DNA of 64,000 bases from Reyranella sp. CPCC 100927 (GCF_007859315.1 NZ_VOHA01000006.1:1-64000); one strand, 5' to 3'; positions 10,719-19,617 are shown, counted from the stretch's first letter. The notes: a model not told the origin generated them from the sequence alone. Made by a program: numbers and translations.

Positions 10719-10739
10719 GGTGTTTCCTCGCGCTCCGTT

Positions 10740-10824
10740 GTCATCCCGAGCGCAGCGAGGGATCTTCGGAAGGTGGCGCACGGTGCGCTTGCATCAGAAG
10801 ATCCCTCGCTACGCTCGGGATGAC
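10740..10824. repeat. Family A hairpin repeat (MITE-like), copy 1
   Basis: Long inverted arms beginning GTCATCCCGAGCGCAGCG and ending CGCTCGGGATGAC enclose a loop with a GCGCACGGTGCGC core. The copy lies between the two acyl-CoA dehydrogenase genes and could form a stable RNA hairpin in their transcript. Related copies are at 37.9, 39.2, 41.0 and 49.5 kb. Confidence 0.85.
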
Positions 10825-10835
10825 AGTGTTTGATC

Positions 10836-11996
10836 TCATTTCCCGGCCGGCTTGGGCAGGGTGCCCATCAGCTTGGCGATGATCTGCAGCATGATCTCGT
10901 CGGCGCCGCCGCCGATCGAGCCCAGGCGGCCGTCGCGGAACGAGCGGCCGACCGGGTTGTCCCAGAGATAGCCGGCGCCGCCCCAGTACTGCAGGCAGGC
11001 ATCGGAGACCTCGCGCCGCAGGCGCCCGGCCTTCAGCTTGGCCATCGAGGCCAGCATGGTGACGTCCTCGCCGGCCAGATATTCCTCGCAGGCGCGATAG
11101 ACCAGGGCGCGCAGCCCTTCGACTTCACTCTTCAGCTCGGCCAGCCGGAAATGGATCACCTGGTTGTCGAGCAGCGGCCTGCCGAACACCTTGCGCTCGC
11201 GCGTGTAGTCGATGGTGGCGTTGATGATGCGATCGCACCCTTGCAGGGTGCCGGCACCGGCCCACAGCCTTTCCTCCTGGAACTGCTTCATCTGGTAGAC
11301 GAAGCCCATGCCCTCCTGGCCGATGAGGTTGCGCACCGGCACCTTCACCTCGTCAAAGAAGATCTGGGCTGTATCCGAGGCGCGCATGCCAAGCTTGTCG
11401 AGTTTCTTGACGACCTGAACGCCCTTGGTCTTCATCGGCACGCAGATCAGCGACTTGTTGCGATGCGTGTCGCCCTCGCCGGTGTTGGCCAGCAGGCACA
11501 TCCAGTCAGCCTGGGTGCCGTTCGTGGTCCACATCTTGCCGCCGTTGATGACGTAGTCGCCGCCGACACGCCGGGCTGTCGTCTTGATGCTGGCAACGTC
11601 GGAGCCGGCGCCGACCTCGGAGACTCCGAGGCAGGCGACATAGTCGCCGCGGATCGAGGGGGCGAGGAACTCCTGGCGCAGATCGTCGCTGCCGAAGCGC
11701 GCCAGGGCCGGCGTCGCCATGGAGATCTGGACGCCCACGGCCATCGGGACCGAGCCGCCGTTCACGTGACCCAACGACTCGGAGCAGATCATGGCGTAGG
11801 AGAAATCCAGGCCGGCGCCACCGAACGCGACCGGTTTGTCGACACCCAGCAGGCCGGCATCGCCCAGCTTCTTGAACACCGCATGCGCCGGGAAGATGCC
11901 TTCCTGTTCCCACGCGTCGACGTAGGGGTTGATCTCGCGGTCGATGACCGTGCGCCAGGTGCGGCGCAGCTCTTCATGCTCGGCGGTGAATTGCAT
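10836..11996 (-). CDS. atuD: Acyl-CoA dehydrogenase 2, citronellyl-CoA/isovaleryl-CoA type
   Basis: This 386-residue protein is a close paralogue of the enzyme encoded at 9558-10718, with the same length and most motifs identical (VSEVGAGSDVA, FQEERL, SIGGGADEIMLQ). It differs at the C-terminal site, GYLWDNP, where aspartate replaces the glutamate of its partner. Family knowledge of AtuD suggests saturated terpenoid acyl-CoA such as citronellyl-CoA as a substrate; isovaleryl-CoA is an alternative. Start ATG at 11996 follows an AAAGAGAA site. The pair looks like a tandem duplication with possible substrate divergence. Confidence 0.85.
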   Translation of the reverse strand: MQFTAEHEELRRTWRTVIDREINPYVDAWEQEGIFPAHAVFKKLGDAGLLGVDKPVAFGGAGLDFSYAMICSESLGHVNGGSVPMAVGVQISMATPALARFGSDDLRQEFLAPSIRGDYVACLGVSEVGAGSDVASIKTTARRVGGDYVINGGKMWTTNGTQADWMCLLANTGEGDTHRNKSLICVPMKTKGVQVVKKLDKLGMRASDTAQIFFDEVKVPVRNLIGQEGMGFVYQMKQFQEERLWAGAGTLQGCDRIINATIDYTRERKVFGRPLLDNQVIHFRLAELKSEVEGLRALVYRACEEYLAGEDVTMLASMAKLKAGRLRREVSDACLQYWGGAGYLWDNPVGRSFRDGRLGSIGGGADEIMLQIIAKLMGTLPKPAGK

Positions 11997-12040
11997 GGGG
12001 ATTCTCTTTCATCAGTCCATCATGTCGAGCCATGAGACCA

Positions 12041-13657
12041 TCACATCCGGGCGACGCCGAATGTGCTGGAACGCAGCTTACGCGCCATCGACTCGCGCAC
12101 GACCGATAGTGTGAAGGCCAGCACTCGGCGGGTGTCGCGCGGATCGATCAGGCCGTCATCCCACAAGTGGCCCGTGCTGTAGAGTGCCGTCGACTCGCGA
12201 TCGAACTGCTCGACGATACCCTTGTACATCTTCTCGACCATGCCGGCCGGCGGCTCACCGCCCTCGCGGGCATATTTCTGCTCGGTGACAATCTTCATCA
12301 CCGTGGCGGCCTGCTCGCCGCCCATGACGGCGGTGCGGCTGTTGGGCCACGCGAAGATGAAGCGCGGATCGTAGGCGCGGCCGCACATGCCGTAGTTGCC
12401 GGCGCCGAAGCTGCCGCCGATCACGATGGTGATCTGCGGTACCGTAGCGTTGGCCACGGCCTGGATCATCTTCGAGCCGTGCTTGACGATGCCGCCTTTC
12501 TCCGCCTCGGTGCCGACCATGTAGCCGGTCGTGTTCTGCAGGTAGACAATGGGCGTGCCGGACTGGCAGCAGAGCTGGATGAATTGCGCCGCTTTCACGG
12601 CACCCTTGGTGGTGATCGGCCCGTTGTTGCCGATGAAGGCCACGGGCTGTGCCTCGATCTCGGCCCAGCCGCAGATCGTCTGCTGGTCGTACAGCGCCTT
12701 GAACTCGAGGAAGTCAGAACCATCGACAACCCGGGCAATCACCTCGCGCACATCATAGGGCTGGCGATAGTCGGGCGGCACCACGCCGCACAGTTCCTCG
12801 ATGTCGTAGAGCGGCTCGGCATAAGCCCGCTGCGGCGGCGTCGGCGCATGGTCGTTCCAGCGCCACTTGCGCACCACCTCGCGCGCCAACCGGATGCCGT
12901 CGGCGTCGTTCTCCGCCAGCCATTCCGACACGCCCGAGATCGTGCTGTGCATCTCGGCTCCACCGAGGTCCTCGTCCGTCGCGACTTCGCCGGTGGCCGC
13001 CTTCAACAGCGGCGGGCCGGCCAGGAACACCTTGGCCTGGTTGCGCACCATGATGACGTAGTCGGAAAGCCCCGGCAGATAGGCGCCGCCCGCAGTGGAC
13101 GAGCCGTGCACCACCGTGACCTGTGGGATGCCCATCGCCGACATGCGCGCCTGGTTGGCAAAGCCGCGGCCGCCGGGCACGAAGATCTCGGATTGGTACA
13201 GCAGATTGGCGCCGCCCGACTCGACCAGGTAGATCAGCGGCAGCTTGTTCTCCATCACCACCTGCTGCATGCGCTGGCCCTTGCGCTGGCCGGCCGGCGC
13301 CACGGTGCCGCCCTTCACGGCGCTGTTGGACGCCGAGATCACGCAGCGCACGCCCTCGACATAGCCGATGCCGACGATGCCGCCGCCGCCGGCGCCGCTG
13401 CCGTCGCGATCGTCGTGCATGCGGTAGCCGGCCAGTCCCATCAGCTCGAGGAACGGCGCACCGGGGTCGACCAGCAGCGCGATGCGTTCGCGTGGCATCA
13501 GCTGCTTGCGCTTGCGAAAACGCGGTCGCGCCTTGTCCGCGATCGCCTGCACGACCTGCTCGGCGGCGCGAAATTCCTCGATCGCGGCCAGCATGCCCTC
13601 GCGATTGCGCTTGTAGTCGTCCGACCGCGTATCGATCTGGCTTTCAAAAACGGGCAT
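12041..13657 (-). CDS. atuC: Acyl-CoA carboxylase beta (carboxyltransferase) subunit, geranyl-CoA type
   Basis: The 538-residue protein has the tandem crotonase folds of biotin-dependent carboxyltransferases and transfers carboxyl from biotin to the gamma-methyl of an enoyl-CoA. The segment VVHGSSTAGGAYLPGLSDYV and the N-terminal phrase GYRMHDDRDGS resemble my memory of AtuC; methylcrotonyl-CoA carboxylase usually has VVMGSCTAGGAYVPAMSDE. The second oxyanion loop is GGSFGAGNYGMCGRAYDPRF. The ATG at 13657 begins 3 bases after the SDR stop, so the genes are tightly coupled. A direct phylogeny would be needed to separate AtuC from LiuB with certainty. Confidence 0.85.
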   Translation of the reverse strand: MPVFESQIDTRSDDYKRNREGMLAAIEEFRAAEQVVQAIADKARPRFRKRKQLMPRERIALLVDPGAPFLELMGLAGYRMHDDRDGSGAGGGGIVGIGYVEGVRCVISASNSAVKGGTVAPAGQRKGQRMQQVVMENKLPLIYLVESGGANLLYQSEIFVPGGRGFANQARMSAMGIPQVTVVHGSSTAGGAYLPGLSDYVIMVRNQAKVFLAGPPLLKAATGEVATDEDLGGAEMHSTISGVSEWLAENDADGIRLAREVVRKWRWNDHAPTPPQRAYAEPLYDIEELCGVVPPDYRQPYDVREVIARVVDGSDFLEFKALYDQQTICGWAEIEAQPVAFIGNNGPITTKGAVKAAQFIQLCCQSGTPIVYLQNTTGYMVGTEAEKGGIVKHGSKMIQAVANATVPQITIVIGGSFGAGNYGMCGRAYDPRFIFAWPNSRTAVMGGEQAATVMKIVTEQKYAREGGEPPAGMVEKMYKGIVEQFDRESTALYSTGHLWDDGLIDPRDTRRVLAFTLSVVRESMARKLRSSTFGVARM

Positions 13658-13660
13658 GAC

Positions 13661-14530
13661 TCAGCCGCCCTCCTGCAGGACCTTGGGCGTCACGGCCAAA
13701 TGAAACCCGTTATAGGGTTGCGAGCGGTTGCCCTTGGGCAGGACGATGTTGCGGGTCCCCAGGGGCACGCCGCCATCAATGCAGACATTGATGCCGGTCA
13801 TGAACGCAGCGCCTTCGCTCAACAGGAAACAGACCGCTGACGACACCTCGCTCTCGGTGCCGATGCGGCCCAGCGGCACATGGTTCTTGAGGAAGGGGAT
13901 GTCGCGTTTGAAATCACCCTCGTAGGTGTCCATGCCGCTGGAGGCGATCCAGCCCGGCGACACCGTATTCACGCGCACGCCGGCGTGCCCCCACTCGAAG
14001 GCCATGGTCATCGCCAGGTTGACGGTGCCGGCGCGTGCGGCGCCGGAGTGGCCCATGTTGGGCATGCCGTTGCGCATGTCGGCGGCCATGAACACGATCG
14101 AACCGCCATGATCCTTCATCGACTGGTTGTAAACCTCACGCGCTACCAGAAAACCGCCGGTCAGATTGTTGCGCACCACGGCATCGAAGCCGCGCTGGCT
14201 GATCGCGGCGATGTCGGCGGGGAACTGGCCGCCGGCGTTGTTGAACAGTCCGTGGATGCGGCCGTTCCTGGCCACGATCGTGGCGATGGCATCCTTGACC
14301 GGTTGTTCCTCGCGGATATCGAAAGTGTGGCACTCGCAGCTGCCGCCTGATGCCTCGATTTCCGCCTTCACCGCCTCGAGTTTCTCGAGCTTGCGGCCGG
14401 TGATCACGACGTGCGCCCCCAGCGCCGCCAGTTCATGGGCCGTGCAACGACCGATGCCGCTGCCGCCACCGGTTACAACAATGATCTGGCCGGCGAACAG
14501 CCCGGGGCGCAGCACGGAGCGATAAGGCAT
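13661..14530 (-). CDS. Short-chain dehydrogenase/reductase homologue lacking the YxxxK site
   Basis: This 289-residue Rossmann protein has the cofactor motif TGGGSGIG near residues 18-25 and the NNAG strand. It resembles the peroxisomal trans-2-enoyl-CoA reductase/AtuG branch, whose members carry HSGAARAG before the active site. Here the following residues read TVNLAMTMAFEW, so both the catalytic tyrosine and lysine of YxxxK are replaced. It may use other residues or bind without redox catalysis. It is the first gene of the degradation operon; the ATG at 14530 has a GAGAGG site. The palindrome at 14650-14669 lies 120 bases upstream. Confidence 0.8.
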   Translation of the reverse strand: MPYRSVLRPGLFAGQIIVVTGGGSGIGRCTAHELAALGAHVVITGRKLEKLEAVKAEIEASGGSCECHTFDIREEQPVKDAIATIVARNGRIHGLFNNAGGQFPADIAAISQRGFDAVVRNNLTGGFLVAREVYNQSMKDHGGSIVFMAADMRNGMPNMGHSGAARAGTVNLAMTMAFEWGHAGVRVNTVSPGWIASSGMDTYEGDFKRDIPFLKNHVPLGRIGTESEVSSAVCFLLSEGAAFMTGINVCIDGGVPLGTRNIVLPKGNRSQPYNGFHLAVTPKVLQEGG

Positions 14531-14831
14531 CGGCACCTCTCGACGTTTCCCGAAGAGGGCGCGTGAGTCGCGCCTCTGTCTTGCATTGGACGGTAACCGC
14601 CGATCGGTGGCGCGTAAACGCCCGTTCATAAGCGGTGGCCGTTGGTAGGTGACGTTTACGTCAACGTCAAGCGTACGACCCTGAGGGCATTCCGCCGGGC
14701 GATTGTCATCCTTCGCTTCGTTGCAGTTTTATGCTGTGAATATTCACTCATCTTTTCGTGGAAAGGCGCCGGTGCCGTTACCAACTCTCGTCCTGGTGTG
14801 AAGTGTCCCAAGAGGACCGAGGGAGAGTGGA
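14531..14831. other. Divergent promoter region
   Basis: This 301-base spacer separates the start of the degradation operon (minus strand) from the first unknown paralogue (plus strand). It holds the palindrome at 14650-14669. The remainder contains an AT-richer stretch around 14720-14760 that could hold promoter elements, but I see no clear -35/-10 pair and no coding signal. Confidence 0.5.
14650..14669. promoter_or_regulatory. LiuR-like palindromic operator, copy 1
   Basis: TGACGTTTACGTCAACGTCA is an imperfect palindrome. It resembles the ACGTnnACGT-rich operators predicted for the MerR-family regulator LiuR of branched-chain/isovalerate catabolism. It lies 120 bases upstream of the SDR start. 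No LiuR gene is in the window, so the regulator identity is inferred. Confidence 0.55.
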
Positions 14832-15326
14832 ATGGCTGTTGATTACCTGGTCGCGCAAAGCCACGTCGATCGTGCGCTCAGCCGACACCTGAACGAACCG
14901 AACTTTCTGGTACGGCTGTCAAAGGCTTTCCGCATGCTGCAGGAGGAGCGCCGGAGGCCGGGCGCGTCGGCGGACGAGGATCTGGCCGCAGCGGAACACT
15001 ACCTGTTCGCGCGCCAGTCGGTGGCCAACAACTTTTGTAACCAGGGCCAGATGCGAGCGCTGGTCATCGGCTACGGCAGCCTCAAGTTCACGCTGCAGCG
15101 CGTCGGGTTGGGCAAGTTGATGCAGACGACCGACAACCCCACGTCGCGGGCATCCAAAGACAGTATCGAATGGGGCCTCATGGGTGTCAGGGACGGCGAG
15201 CTCGATCGCTTGAAACATTTGCCCGGCTCTCTGCCGGCACCTTTCAATCCGGATTTCGTGAAGACCGGTTCATCGCTCGACGACAAGATCAAATGGCTGG
15301 CCGAGAAGGGAAGCGGTTACATGTGA
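14832..15326 (+). CDS. Protein of unknown family, paralogue 1
   Basis: The 164-residue protein has no signal peptide or membrane segment. It shares with the next gene the blocks RL-x-KAFR-x-LQ-x-ER, DEDL-x-AAE-x-Y-x-FARQ-x-VA-x-N, DSI-x-WG and LPGS-x-P-x-PF-x-P. The first half is predicted helical and charged. The C-terminus has about 20 residues more than its partner. The ATG follows a GGGAGAG site. I do not recognise the family; an enzyme seems unlikely because few conserved polar pockets are visible. Confidence 0.7.
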   Translation: MAVDYLVAQSHVDRALSRHLNEPNFLVRLSKAFRMLQEERRRPGASADEDLAAAEHYLFARQSVANNFCNQGQMRALVIGYGSLKFTLQRVGLGKLMQTTDNPTSRASKDSIEWGLMGVRDGELDRLKHLPGSLPAPFNPDFVKTGSSLDDKIKWLAEKGSGYM

Positions 15327-15416
15327 AAAAGAAGTGTGTAATCACTTTTTAGATAGTACCTGGCGATCCCATGCGGTATTCTGCTCTGCGACAGGCCGAA
15401 TGCAGGGTGGGATGCG

Positions 15417-15851
15417 ATGGCCGACGACACGATCGTGAGAGCGCACATTAGGCGGGCGCTGGCCGCACAGGCGACGGAACAGGATGTTTTGCGCCGACTG
15501 ACCAAGGCGTTCCGCCTGCTGCAGGCGGAACGCTGCGCGCCCGGCGGTGCTCGGGACGAGGATCTGACAGCGGCAGAGTATTATTTCTTTGCGCGCCAGG
15601 CCGTGGCCAGCAACGCCGTCAGTCTCAAGCAGATGCTGCTCATGGTTGCCGAGAACGACACGCTGCAGCACGCGTCGCAACGTATCGGCCCCGGTGGCAC
15701 GCCATTGGCGTCCTGCGACGATGCACCGTCGCAGGACAGCATCGGCTGGGGTGTCGCAGGTGCCATGCTCGGGGAGACCGACCGCCAGATCTATCTGCCG
15801 GGCTCGACCCCGCCGCCGTTCAAGCCGGCGTTCATGGGGGCCAGATTATAG
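15417..15851 (+). CDS. Protein of unknown family, paralogue 2
   Basis: This 144-residue protein is a tandem paralogue of the preceding gene, sharing RLTKAFRLLQAER, DEDLTAAEYYFFARQAVASN, DSIGWG and LPGSTPPPFKP. It is soluble by composition. The ATG at 15417 follows GGGTGGG. The 90-base spacer from its partner suggests cotranscription. The two genes sit between two palindromic operators, which may place them in the same regulon as the degradation operon. Function unknown. Confidence 0.7.
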   Translation: MADDTIVRAHIRRALAAQATEQDVLRRLTKAFRLLQAERCAPGGARDEDLTAAEYYFFARQAVASNAVSLKQMLLMVAENDTLQHASQRIGPGGTPLASCDDAPSQDSIGWGVAGAMLGETDRQIYLPGSTPPPFKPAFMGARL

Positions 15852-15892
15852 CCAATCCTAAATGACCGTTCACAGGTAGTGCCTGGTGTCGG

Positions 15893-15914
15893 TTGACGTT
15901 GACGTAAACGTCAA
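15893..15914. promoter_or_regulatory. LiuR-like palindromic operator, copy 2
   Basis: The core TGACGTTGACGTAAACGTCA is the exact reverse complement of the palindrome at 14650-14669, here extended by T and A at the ends. It lies 156 bases upstream of the SCP2 gene and is the best candidate operator for it. Confidence 0.55.
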
Positions 15915-16069
15915 GCAAGGTGCCGCCGACGTTGCCGAGCGGGGCGTTGCCGGGCAGTCTGCGTTTTGTACGCGGCTTGCCGGTGGGCGGAACCGGGAGG
16001 AAGCGGCAGCGCTTGCGCCGATTTTGCGGCGCCGACGCTAGATAGACCATCGCCCACAGGGAGCATGCG

Positions 16070-16366
16070 ATGACACTCGCGGAATTGACCGAGAAGATGC
16101 AGGCGGGCGCCGGCGACAAGCAGGGTTTCGGCAACACGGTGAAGTTCACCACGCCCGACGGCGCGATCTTCATCGATGGCAACCAGAGCCCGCCGGTGAT
16201 CTCCAACAACGACAATGCAGCTGATTGCACCATCAAGATGTCGCTGTCCGACCTCGTGGACCTGGTGGGCGGCAAGCTTGACGGCATGACCGCGTTCATG
16301 ACCGGCAAGCTGAAGATCGAGGGCGACATGGGCGTCGCCATGAAGCTGCAGAGCATTCTGCGCTAG
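16070..16366 (+). CDS. SCP2 sterol/lipid-carrier domain protein
   Basis: The 98-residue protein consists of a single SCP2 fold, recognisable from the C-terminal half with GKLDGMTAFMTGKLKIEGDMGVAMKL. The family binds fatty acids, acyl-CoAs or isoprenoid lipids in a hydrophobic tunnel. Its location behind a palindrome shared with the acyl-CoA degradation operon suggests delivery or buffering of terpenoid or branched acyl-CoAs. The start ATG follows AGGGAG. A strong terminator hairpin follows the stop codon. Confidence 0.85.
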   Translation: MTLAELTEKMQAGAGDKQGFGNTVKFTTPDGAIFIDGNQSPPVISNNDNAADCTIKMSLSDLVDLVGGKLDGMTAFMTGKLKIEGDMGVAMKLQSILR

Positions 16367-16382
16367 AAAGCGGTTCAAACGG

Positions 16383-16422
16383 GCGGGGCGCGGGTCGGCC
16401 AGACTCGCGCCCCGCTGCTTTT
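16383..16422 (+). terminator. Rho-independent terminator of the SCP2 gene
   Basis: A perfect 10-base stem GCGGGGCGCG (16383-16392) pairs with CGCGCCCCGC (16406-16415) and is followed by TGCTTTT. It sits 16 bases past the SCP2 stop and between convergent genes. Confidence 0.75.
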
Positions 16423-17402
16423 CACAGCCACTTGCGGCGGCGGAAATAGAGGAACGGCACGACGGCCGACAGCACCATCAGGGCCAGCGCCAGCGGATAT
16501 CCCAGCGACCATTTCAGTTCGGGCATGAATTCGAAGTTCATGCCGTAGATGCTGGCGACCAGGGTCGGCGGCAGGAACGCGACGGCGGCCACCGAGAAGA
16601 TCTTGATGATCTGGTTCTGCTCGATGTTGATCATGCCCAGCGTCGCATCGAGCAAGAAGTTGATGTTGGTGACGATGAACGCGGCGTGGTCGGTGAGCGA
16701 TCGCGCGTCGCGCGACAGCGTCTTGAGGTGCTCGCGACCGGCCTTGTCGAGCGGCGGTTGGCGCGAGATCGTCAGGAACCCGACCACCCGCCCCAGCCCG
16801 ACCAGGCTTTCGCGCGCCTTGTTGACGATGTCCTGTTGCCGGCCGATGCGTTGGAGGGTGTCGGTATAGGCATGCGTCGGCGTGTGGATGCGGCCGTTGG
16901 GCGTGGCGCGGCCGAAGACATCCTTGGAGATGCGGTCGACCTCGATGCCGCAGCGCTCCAGGATGTCGGCCAGCCGGTCGATCACGGCATCGAGCAGGCC
17001 CAGCAGCACGGTGGCGCTCGACTGGCAGACGACACCCTGTTTTTCGGCCAGGACCTGGAACATGGAAAACGATTTCGGCTCGCCGTAGCGGATGGTCACC
17101 AGCACGCGTTCGCCTAGCACGAATGTGACCGGCGACATCTCGGGCGTTTCAGAATCGCTGTGCCACAGCAGGCTCGCGGTGGCGAAGGTGGCGCCGCCGT
17201 CCTGGTAGAGCCGGCTCGACGGCTCGATCTCCAGCATCTCTTCGTGGGTGGGCAGTTCGAGCCCCAGCGCCTTCTCGACCGACTGCACTTCCGATCGCGT
17301 CGGCGACAGCAGGTCGATCCACACGGCATCGGCCGGTAGCGTCGCGGCGCCGGCGGCGACATCGACCATTTTGCGTTCGCCGCTGGTGAGGATCCTGATC
17401 AT
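16422..17402 (-). CDS. corA: CorA-family divalent metal channel
   Basis: The 326-residue protein is a magnesium/cobalt channel that would form pentamers in the inner membrane. It has the signature YGMNF near residue 288, a large N-terminal cytoplasmic domain with long helices, and two C-terminal membrane segments (about 268-288 and 300-318) ending in a basic tail FRRRKWL. Start ATG at 17402. It stands alone between convergent and divergent neighbours. Confidence 0.9.
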   Translation of the reverse strand: MIRILTSGERKMVDVAAGAATLPADAVWIDLLSPTRSEVQSVEKALGLELPTHEEMLEIEPSSRLYQDGGATFATASLLWHSDSETPEMSPVTFVLGERVLVTIRYGEPKSFSMFQVLAEKQGVVCQSSATVLLGLLDAVIDRLADILERCGIEVDRISKDVFGRATPNGRIHTPTHAYTDTLQRIGRQQDIVNKARESLVGLGRVVGFLTISRQPPLDKAGREHLKTLSRDARSLTDHAAFIVTNINFLLDATLGMINIEQNQIIKIFSVAAVAFLPPTLVASIYGMNFEFMPELKWSLGYPLALALMVLSAVVPFLYFRRRKWL

Positions 17403-17840
17403 GCTGGCCTCCGGTCCGACGCCTCAAGCCGGCGCGCCGGAGGCGGCGACGTCACTCGCGAGCCATCCGATCGGGCGCGCCGGCAGCAAGGCGCCGGGTA
17501 CTACTGTGACTGTCCATCGTTTCCCTGTGATAACGATCGTCCGCCGCGGGCGGGCGTCCGGCCTTAGCGCCGCCGCCGGTCGAATGTCAACCCGAGCTCG
17601 GCACGATCTCTGCGACATTGTGCCGGCGATCGGTTGAGCGCAGGCATACTTGGGAGTACTCTTAGGAGATAGTGGGGTCCGAACCTGCGGTAGCGCGTCG
17701 CGAAAGAAGCCAATCGTTTCTGGCCCGTCCAGTCGACGCACAACCGCAAGCGCGTTGTTTGGGGATATTTCAAAGACAGTTATTTGGCCGTCGGCGCGAA
17801 GGCGTCGGCGTGGAGCGAACTCGCAACCAGAGAGCAGTCC
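17403..17840. other. Intergenic spacer without a recognised gene
   Basis: This 438-base spacer lies between divergent corA and the exported PDZ-like protein. Reading frames are short and lack ribosome sites. I see a small palindrome GAGTACTC near 17650 and no convincing riboswitch for magnesium control of corA. Confidence 0.4.
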
Positions 17841-19607
17841 ATGTCACAGCGCAGCGCACGCAGTCGCGGTCGCCGGGGCATCATGCAACTCTTGCTCGGC
17901 CTCTGCGCGTTCAAACTGAGCCGTTCGAGCTGGGCGCAGGCCATCGGTGTGGCGCAAGCAGGTCGCGTCTACGTGCAGCCGGATTCGCTCAACAGCGGCC
18001 TGGTGAGCACACCGATGCTGGACGGCGAACTGCCGGCGCTGCGCGTAAGCTGGATACGCTGGTACAGCGCCTTTCGCGATACCAGCCTGCAGGTCGGCGA
18101 CGAAGTGATCGCAATCAATGGCGAGCCGCTGGCCAAGCTGACGGCCAACGAGGCCGACCGCAAGCGCATGCTCCAAGGTCAGGGTGTGGGGCTCTACGGC
18201 GAGAGCCAGGTCTGGAAGGCGAAAGGACTGACCGAAGGCGCGCCCCTGAGGCTGACGGTGCGCCGGCGTGCGTCAAAGCAGGGCTGGCAGACGCTCGATC
18301 TGACGGCGCCGCTGCGCCTGCAGCGTGTCTACGAGAATGCCAATCGTCGTCGCACACTGGGGGCTGATGGGCCTGAGGAGATGAGCTCCGACGGTCTCGG
18401 CGAGTCGTGGTCCGGCTGGCTCGAGAAGTGGGAGCGTTTCGGCAGCCAGTTGCGTGATGGCGGCTGGCGACGCGGCTCTTTCGGCACCGAAGGGTCGCGC
18501 AGTGAACTGGTCCAGGTCGAGCCTCGCCTGCAATGGCTGTTGAAGCAGCATCCCAACAGCGCCTTCACCAAGGCGATCCAGCAGGATTTCGACGCCCTGC
18601 GCGCGCTCATCGATGGCGGCGTCTACCAGTTGACCGCTGATGACCTCGCCTACCGCAAGGCCGACGAGATCCGTGCGGCCGAGGTCGCCGAGGTCGGCAA
18701 GCGGGCCCGTGAGACGTTTCTCGGCGCGCTGGCCGCTGCGCGCCTCGACTCCTTGCCCAAGGTCGACCTGATGGGTCCCGAACTGGAGCAACTCGCCGGC
18801 AAGGTGTTGGCCCTGCCGTCGATCCCGCCCCGCAACTGGGTGAGCGAGGCGGCGCACAACTGGTTCGCGGCGCAGGTTGGCGGTACCTACTGCTTCGTCG
18901 ATACCGAGAGTCCGGAAGCGCAGCGCATGCAGCGGGCAGCACGCCGCTACAGTCAGCGTGTGACGCCCAATCTGCGTGAAGACTACGCCATCATCGGCCG
19001 CATCAAGGCGCAGCCGCGGCTGGTGGTGGTCAATGGGCGGGCGCTGGTCGGGCTGGAGCTGGAAGCGCTCGCCGCCACGGTCGGTGACGCACTGTTCGTC
19101 GATCTGACCATCCATGAGAAAGGGCAGTCGCTGTTCGCCGGCGAAGCTGAGCTGGCGCGGGCCCAGACTCCGCCACCCCCCGACGACGCGCCGCCGCAGG
19201 TCGTGCTCGAGGCCAGTTTCAAGGCGCTGAAGGCCGCCGACCAGACCACCTGGCAGAGCCTGTTCGTCGGCTGGCGCGCGGTCGGCGGTGCGCCGCCGAT
19301 CTATTACGCCTATCGGCCGCGCGCCTTCGACAACGCCTGGGTACGGGCACGGTACGAACTGCAGGAACGCATCTGCGACATCCGCGTGCTGTGGGCTGAC
19401 GATCCCCAGATCCTGATCCGCGGCGATGAATACCCCGGCCTGCCCAGGGTGCGCGAGGTACAGATCGAGGTCGAACATGTACGTGAGATGAAGACGCCTG
19501 CCGGCGTTACGTATCGTGGCTACATCGCGCCGGCCTGGACCCGGACTTGGCGGCTACAGCAGGTCGACAATGGGCCATGGCGCATTGCCGGCGAGAGCGG
19601 CATCTAG
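17841..19607 (+). CDS. Exported protein of unknown function with a PDZ-like segment
   Basis: The 588-residue protein has a basic N-terminus (RSRGRRG) and a hydrophobic run ending at a plausible AQA cleavage site near residue 35. Residues about 60-145 resemble a PDZ fold: VGDEVIAINGEPL followed by a strand LRLTVRRR. The middle is helical, and the C-terminal 200 residues appear beta-rich, ending WRLQQVDNGPWRIAGESGI. No catalytic motif stands out. The gene is followed after 10 bases by a second unknown gene, forming a two-gene unit. The ATG at 17841 is preferred to a TTG 57 bases upstream because it fits the signal peptide. Confidence 0.65.
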   Translation: MSQRSARSRGRRGIMQLLLGLCAFKLSRSSWAQAIGVAQAGRVYVQPDSLNSGLVSTPMLDGELPALRVSWIRWYSAFRDTSLQVGDEVIAINGEPLAKLTANEADRKRMLQGQGVGLYGESQVWKAKGLTEGAPLRLTVRRRASKQGWQTLDLTAPLRLQRVYENANRRRTLGADGPEEMSSDGLGESWSGWLEKWERFGSQLRDGGWRRGSFGTEGSRSELVQVEPRLQWLLKQHPNSAFTKAIQQDFDALRALIDGGVYQLTADDLAYRKADEIRAAEVAEVGKRARETFLGALAAARLDSLPKVDLMGPELEQLAGKVLALPSIPPRNWVSEAAHNWFAAQVGGTYCFVDTESPEAQRMQRAARRYSQRVTPNLREDYAIIGRIKAQPRLVVVNGRALVGLELEALAATVGDALFVDLTIHEKGQSLFAGEAELARAQTPPPPDDAPPQVVLEASFKALKAADQTTWQSLFVGWRAVGGAPPIYYAYRPRAFDNAWVRARYELQERICDIRVLWADDPQILIRGDEYPGLPRVREVQIEVEHVREMKTPAGVTYRGYIAPAWTRTWRLQQVDNGPWRIAGESGI

Positions 19608-19617
19608 GGAGGGCGCC

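Noticed and set aside
12167-13840. A 557-codon open frame on the + strand opposite the carboxyltransferase gene
   Set aside because: It is antisense to a clear carboxylase subunit, has His/Arg/Gly-rich composition typical of reverse frames in GC-rich DNA, and lacks a ribosome site.
14832-15851. Toxin-antitoxin pair reading of the two tandem unknown genes
   Set aside because: The two proteins are paralogues of each other, unlike toxin and antitoxin, and neither has a toxin or DNA-binding motif.
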